From Utricularia gibba (Eukaryota; Streptophyta; Magnoliopsida; Lamiales; Lentibulariaceae), in assembly GCA_002189035.1 (NCBI GenBank), contig CM007992.1, positions 3,224,001 to 3,288,000 on the forward strand: a stretch of DNA of 64,000 bases, read 5' to 3'. The notes below the pieces were generated by a model, which was given only the letters and a program-made list of their open reading frames with translations, was not told the DNA's origin and ran no database searches. Position numbers and translations under genes: made by a program. Shown here piece by piece: positions 60,131-64,000 of the stretch (position 1 is the stretch's first letter; each line of letters starts with the position of its first letter).

Positions 60131-61465
60131 TCAGCCGCAAAGAATGTGGTTAGTGCCATAGCTAATAGCTTCAAGGTTTGGATCTGACATGTTGGTTACC
60201 CAGGGGCGAGCACCTTGTGATTCCCCTGCTAAGTTGTAGGCATAAGAAGGCCACTTAGCATTCATTCCACACATTTGTCTCCCACCCATGGCTATCATTC
60301 TCTGTGTTCGTTCCAGAACGATGAGGCTCGAAAAGGTTGAAAAGCTGTTGCCCACGAACACAGATGATCTAAGACAGACTTCATAATCAATAGCTGATTG
60401 AATCAGATATGGATGGTTTTTGTACAAATCAAGAACCCCCAGTTTTTTCTTTTCGAATGGGAATACTCCCTTGTCCCAGCCACTCAGTATGGAGTTATCT
60501 TCAAGAAGATCATCAGCAACTGCTAGGTAGACAGGGATAGGAGTTTTCAGGTCTGGAATGTTTGTCACTCTTTGCATAATCTGCGCCTTGCTGCTACATA
60601 TTTCACTTACATTGAGTCTTTGCTCTAGTTTCTTGCAGTGGATCATCCAATCCTTTTCGATTCTCATGTGAACCGCGACATACGGTACTTGCTCCGGCAT
60701 CAACTTTTTATTGTTGTTTGATAAACTGGATCCATGGGTTCCCTTGAATCCAATTTCCCTGATCCTTGACACCACTTTATCGGCTTCTTCTGATATTTTT
60801 CCATTCAATGCCAAGCACTGGAAGATCGTAGCATAATCTTTAACAGGCCATTGATCATGCCAAAGAAAAGGGTTCTTACCAACAACCTTGATGATCTCGT
60901 GTTTATCATAAGGATGGTTTCCAAACTGCTTCAACTGATCTAAATCTCTCTCAACCGTCCATCTCCTTCCACTCCCCTTTTGCATCTCCTTCACGTCTGT
61001 TAGGTTTGATACTTGAGAGTATCGCCCAAGTTGAACAAATCCCTTGCACGCAGAGTTGAAGAACTCAAATTGGAAGACCTCATCAAAGGGTATTGGTTGC
61101 AAAAGATCCATCTCCTTGTAAAACAGAGATGCACTCAAGCTAGGCATCAACAGTGTTCGATTGAGCATTCTTGCAGTTAAGCAAGCTCTAGCAAACGCAA
61201 TCTTTTGATTGTTCAAACCCCATACTATCTGAGGAACCTCCAAGAACTTGGATTTCTTGCTATAAACTTCTGAATGTAGCAACGCAGATGGCTGATAGAC
61301 AACAGCAACAAGACTGCTATCTAATATTCCACCACCCAAATCAAAATAACTGGAGAAAAAAGCCATACGAATAACCACAACAAAAACAACAAACATCCCG
61401 CATTTGCACAACGGGGATTTCAAAACCAGTCCAACGAATCTGAGCAGATCACGACTGAAGCTCAT
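60131..61465 (-). CDS. O-fucosyltransferase family protein (GT65/GT68-like, plant)
   Basis: Single-exon gene of 444 residues. The basic N-terminus is followed by one hydrophobic segment (about residues 20-40, CGMFVVFVVVIRMAFF), the type II anchor expected for a Golgi glycosyltransferase. The family motif for GDP-fucose binding is HMRIEKDW at residues 266-273 (HxRxExDW). Conserved patches GLNNQKIAFARACLTARMLNRTLLMPSLSASLFYKE, WPVKDYATIFQCLALN, SAIDYEVCLRSSVFVGNSFSTFSSLIVLER and a closing NLEAISYGTNHILCG support a complete protein. Acceptor substrates of this plant family are mostly unknown; some act in cell-wall assembly or adhesion. A 5' UTR intron is likely upstream (about 61480-61640). Neighbours give no hint of the pathway. 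Confidence 0.88.
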   Translation of the reverse strand: MSFSRDLLRFVGLVLKSPLCKCGMFVVFVVVIRMAFFSSYFDLGGGILDSSLVAVVYQPSALLHSEVYSKKSKFLEVPQIVWGLNNQKIAFARACLTARMLNRTLLMPSLSASLFYKEMDLLQPIPFDEVFQFEFFNSACKGFVQLGRYSQVSNLTDVKEMQKGSGRRWTVERDLDQLKQFGNHPYDKHEIIKVVGKNPFLWHDQWPVKDYATIFQCLALNGKISEEADKVVSRIREIGFKGTHGSSLSNNNKKLMPEQVPYVAVHMRIEKDWMIHCKKLEQRLNVSEICSSKAQIMQRVTNIPDLKTPIPVYLAVADDLLEDNSILSGWDKGVFPFEKKKLGVLDLYKNHPYLIQSAIDYEVCLRSSVFVGNSFSTFSSLIVLERTQRMIAMGGRQMCGMNAKWPSYAYNLAGESQGARPWVTNMSDPNLEAISYGTNHILCG

Positions 61466-63090
61466 CTCATAGCAGAACCCAGATCACACCCACCTCAAAA
61501 TCCTCGAAAAACCACGGTTCCAAACAACAGATCCCACCAGCAGCCCATTCTCCCAGTAGAATCAAGATCCAAACGCCTAGTCTCCAAAATAACCAAACGA
61601 ATCCCGCACAAATAAACAAATCATTGAGCGCCTACCTCAATTCCCAGCCGAAATCAACAGAACTGCCTGTGAAGAAGGCAGCGGACGCTAATTGGGCTAC
61701 AAACCTCGTCCGAAGCTGCGGTGTCAGGATCCGCCCTGAATCTGAACTGTGCAGATGATTTCCGATGAAATATCAAACGTGGGCCAAGCAATAAATAACC
61801 CAGAGAATGAAGTATGCAACGTGGGCCAAACAATGACCAATTTGGACACCCAGGCCCACTTTAATCCACCATGTCAGTTCCCCCAATTTAGCAAGTCAAA
61901 TTTACATTTTTGTATACATTATTTAAATACATGACTTCATAAAGTACACTGACAAGTCAATGTATATAATAAGTAATATATTTCTTTTAAATGAGTCCGT
62001 TCAAAATTAAGTATAATTATATCAATTTTCGTATTCCACATTATAATTTATATAAATATTACACAATATCTAATTTGCATTATTGAATTCTCATGTGGTA
62101 TGATTACAAAAGATGAATTTGTAATGTCTAGATTAATCACATAACCGAAATAATAATGCAATAATCACGTAATTAAATGATATATATTATACAATGATCA
62201 AAAATCTTATAATTATGCGAAGTAAGTTCTCCAAACGTTATTATTCGAAATTTTGAATCATATATACTAACAACATTTCTAAAACAATATTTGTGCTTTT
62301 ACTTATATTAAAACTTATCATTTTTCTAGATTACAAACTATTCAAAACAGTATTCATAGGCATTATTTAGCACTAATAAGCAGCATACAAAGTAGTCTAA
62401 TGGTATAATCTGTACAACTTATTTTTCAACTTATGATTTTAAGTAGAAGTTAAAATTGCTTATTACAAAACCACTTGACTTTTATTTATTTATAACTTCT
62501 ACTCAAACTTATACTTAACTTATACTTATTTTAAATTTGCCTACATTTCTACTTAAAACTCAACTTATTTAATAAGTTACATTTACCTTACTTATCAAAA
62601 TAAGTCACCAACTTATTCCAACAAATGCATTCGCTTCCAATAAATCAAATCTGAACAAAATCGAAATATATTTGTTTCTTTATAAATAAATAATAAGTTG
62701 TATAGACCACAACTACTTATTTAAATTCTACTTATCAAATAGATTCTACTTATGAATTAAGTATAAGTTACAAAATAAGTGGTGTAGACTAAGTGTCAAT
62801 TAAGGATAATAAACAGTGTTTAGAACTCTTCTGAGCACCACTTAGTGATTATTACCAATGTTCATACTTCTGTCGATGCTGTTTAGTGATAAATAAACAA
62901 CATCCAAACCCCTTCAGTAGAAGGCTGGAAATTTCAAAACTATGTTGGGACAGCAAAAACTGAGAGGGGAAAACATTCCTGCAAATGACTAGGAGATATA
63001 GCCATTCAGAAAGCACAGTTCATCAAGAATGGCACCTGATCTTAAGAGAGAAAGTTAAGATAATGTCCACAGACACAAGGAAGTGAGGCT
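61466..63090. other. Promoter of the O-fucosyltransferase gene and AT-rich spacer with a MITE
   Basis: 61480-61760 is less AT-rich, probably 5' UTR and core promoter. The remainder is AT-rich and contains a MITE-like element (62405-62790). No exon is supportable. Confidence 0.5.
62405..62790 (+). mobile_element. MITE-like element with terminal inverted repeats, copy B
   Basis: The left end (TACAACTTATTTTTCAACTT) and the reverse complement of the right end (TACACCACTTATTTTGTAAC) form imperfect inverted repeats of about 40 bp. The body is AT-rich and non-coding. Its first 200 bases match about 35030-35235 on the opposite strand. No target-site duplication could be fixed by eye. Confidence 0.6.
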
Positions 63091-64000
63091 TTAAAATAGA
63101 GACCTGGATTGATCTTTTTTCCCAAGGATTGCTTCCCAAACAGAAGATGAGAACGGCCCTTTCTTGTCCAAATACTCCCTAGCTGCTTTCCCATCCACAA
63201 AGAAGCCTTTTTCCTTCATCTGTTCTACCAAAATTTTAGCTTCTTCCAGACCCTTTTCCTTGCAATACCCATCGACCAAGGCCGTGAAAGTGACCAAATT
63301 TGGTGAAAATCCAGCCTCCAGCATTCCAACTGTAAACCCCACTGCATCATCCAATCTTTTTCCACTGCATAGCCCCTGAATCAAAACCTGATAAGTGAAG
63401 GCGTTTGGGGTCACCCCATTTGACAGCATTTTCTTGAAAACTCTCATGGCATCATCATGCTTGTGAGCTTTGCAAAAACCTTCCACCACAGCAGTGTACA
63501 CGACCACCTCCGGGATTGAACCCTTCTCGCGCATCAGACCGAACAGCTTAAGGGCATCTTGCACCAGTCCGTCTTTACATAAACCATCAAGCATAGCAAC
63601 GGCATTTGGGATCAAACCCGTCTCCTTCATCTTCCTGAATATCTCCTCTGCATCTTCCGGAGGTGGTAAAGCTTCCTCCTTCTCAGATTTCTGAGGCTCA
63701 GAAATCTTGTCCGCAGAACTGACATCCCGACCCTCGGAACGACGATCGAAGCCAAGTTTGAATCTTTCGAGAAAATCGGCATCACTCTCCCCCTTAAAAG
63801 AACTCAGGCTCCCAGAAACATCACGAACGCGGTTGGTTTTCGGGAATCGGTCGTTCCGAGGGGGGTTTGACTGTCCTCTCAGTGGGCGATTGGGAATTGG
63901 TTCTGGGGGTGGGTGAGAATGCCCAGAAGCATCATCAACCAAGGAAAATAATCGTAAATTCCGACCAAATTGAACCACAGAAGGGACTCTAAGCTTCGTT
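63091..64000 (-). CDS. P-class PPR protein, At4g38150-like (5' end outside window)
   Basis: The reading frame is open up to the window edge, so the true start lies beyond base 64000; about 300 residues are visible. The first part is low-complexity and basic (Pro, Ser, Arg), fitting an organellar targeting peptide. From about residue 110, P-type repeats follow: EEIFRKMKETGLIPNAVAML, DALKLFGLMREKG, VVVYTAVVEGFCKAHKHDDAMRVFKKM, NAFTYQVLIQGLCSGKRLDDA and NLVTFTALVDGYCKEKGLEEA. The end (FSSSVWEAILGKK) matches Arabidopsis At4g38150, which has about 300 residues. The likely role is RNA binding in a mitochondrion or plastid; the target is unknown. Intronless in the part seen. Confidence 0.88.
   Translation of the reverse strand, partial: TKLRVPSVVQFGRNLRLFSLVDDASGHSHPPPEPIPNRPLRGQSNPPRNDRFPKTNRVRDVSGSLSSFKGESDADFLERFKLGFDRRSEGRDVSSADKISEPQKSEKEEALPPPEDAEEIFRKMKETGLIPNAVAMLDGLCKDGLVQDALKLFGLMREKGSIPEVVVYTAVVEGFCKAHKHDDAMRVFKKMLSNGVTPNAFTYQVLIQGLCSGKRLDDAVGFTVGMLEAGFSPNLVTFTALVDGYCKEKGLEEAKILVEQMKEKGFFVDGKAAREYLDKKGPFSSSVWEAILGKKDQSRSLF

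Noticed and set aside
59893-60174. Minus-strand 93-residue frame after the O-fucosyltransferase gene
   Set aside because: It overlaps the end of that gene in another frame and looks like 3' UTR; no homology is recognised.

Overview
This window is nuclear DNA of a flowering plant, most likely a eudicot. The evidence is the density of short plant-type introns, AT-rich intergenic DNA, several pentatricopeptide-repeat (PPR) genes, and clear counterparts of Arabidopsis genes (LEUNIG, PGR3, EXO84C, ZPR1, DRG). The species cannot be fixed from the sequence. All exon models were built by eye from splice consensus, reading-frame continuity and family similarity. Nearly every multi-exon model closes in frame, which supports them.

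Layout. 1-1515 (-): aspartic protease, 3' end outside the window. 3145-5322 (-): PPR gene of the At3g25970 type. 5769-7141 (-): short eight-exon gene resembling only the C-terminal part of the Pol III factor BRF1. 9350-11555 (+): EamA/SLC35F-type transporter. 13770-17305 and 18485-22016 (+): two tandem class I diterpene-synthase-like genes (TPS-e/f). Copy 2 is intact; copy 1 carries a stop codon and a lost splice donor. 22706-24061 (+): C-terminally shortened PPR gene. 24.35-24.93 kb: two gene relics, an EXO84C 3' end and a third TPS 3' end. 25574-28807 (-): PGR3. 29898-30206 (+): small membrane protein. 30628-32645 (+): PLD3/PLD4-type protein, convergent with a 3-ketoacyl-CoA synthase at 32762-34523 (-). 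36723-37278 (-): RanBP2-type zinc-finger protein. 38478-39846 (+): probable plastid protein of unknown function. 40505-43192 (-): DRG GTPase, head-to-head with LEUNIG at 44385-49177 (+). 49838-50321 (-): QCR10. 50525-53916 (-): EXO84C with an apparent 1-nt frameshift. 54984-58761 (-): ZPR1. 60131-61465 (-): O-fucosyltransferase-like gene. 63091-64000 (-): At4g38150-type PPR gene running off the window edge.

Most genes are independent housekeeping or developmental genes and do not form a pathway. The dynamic part is 13.7-25 kb. There the TPS genes duplicated, a 1.6-kb tract appears to have been homogenised, one copy decayed, and fragments of TPS and EXO84C were deposited nearby. A second pattern is the use of GC-AG introns in at least five places. 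A MITE-like repeat occurs at about 35.1 and 62.6 kb in opposite orientations. I found no tRNA, rRNA or CRISPR array and no intact autonomous transposon.
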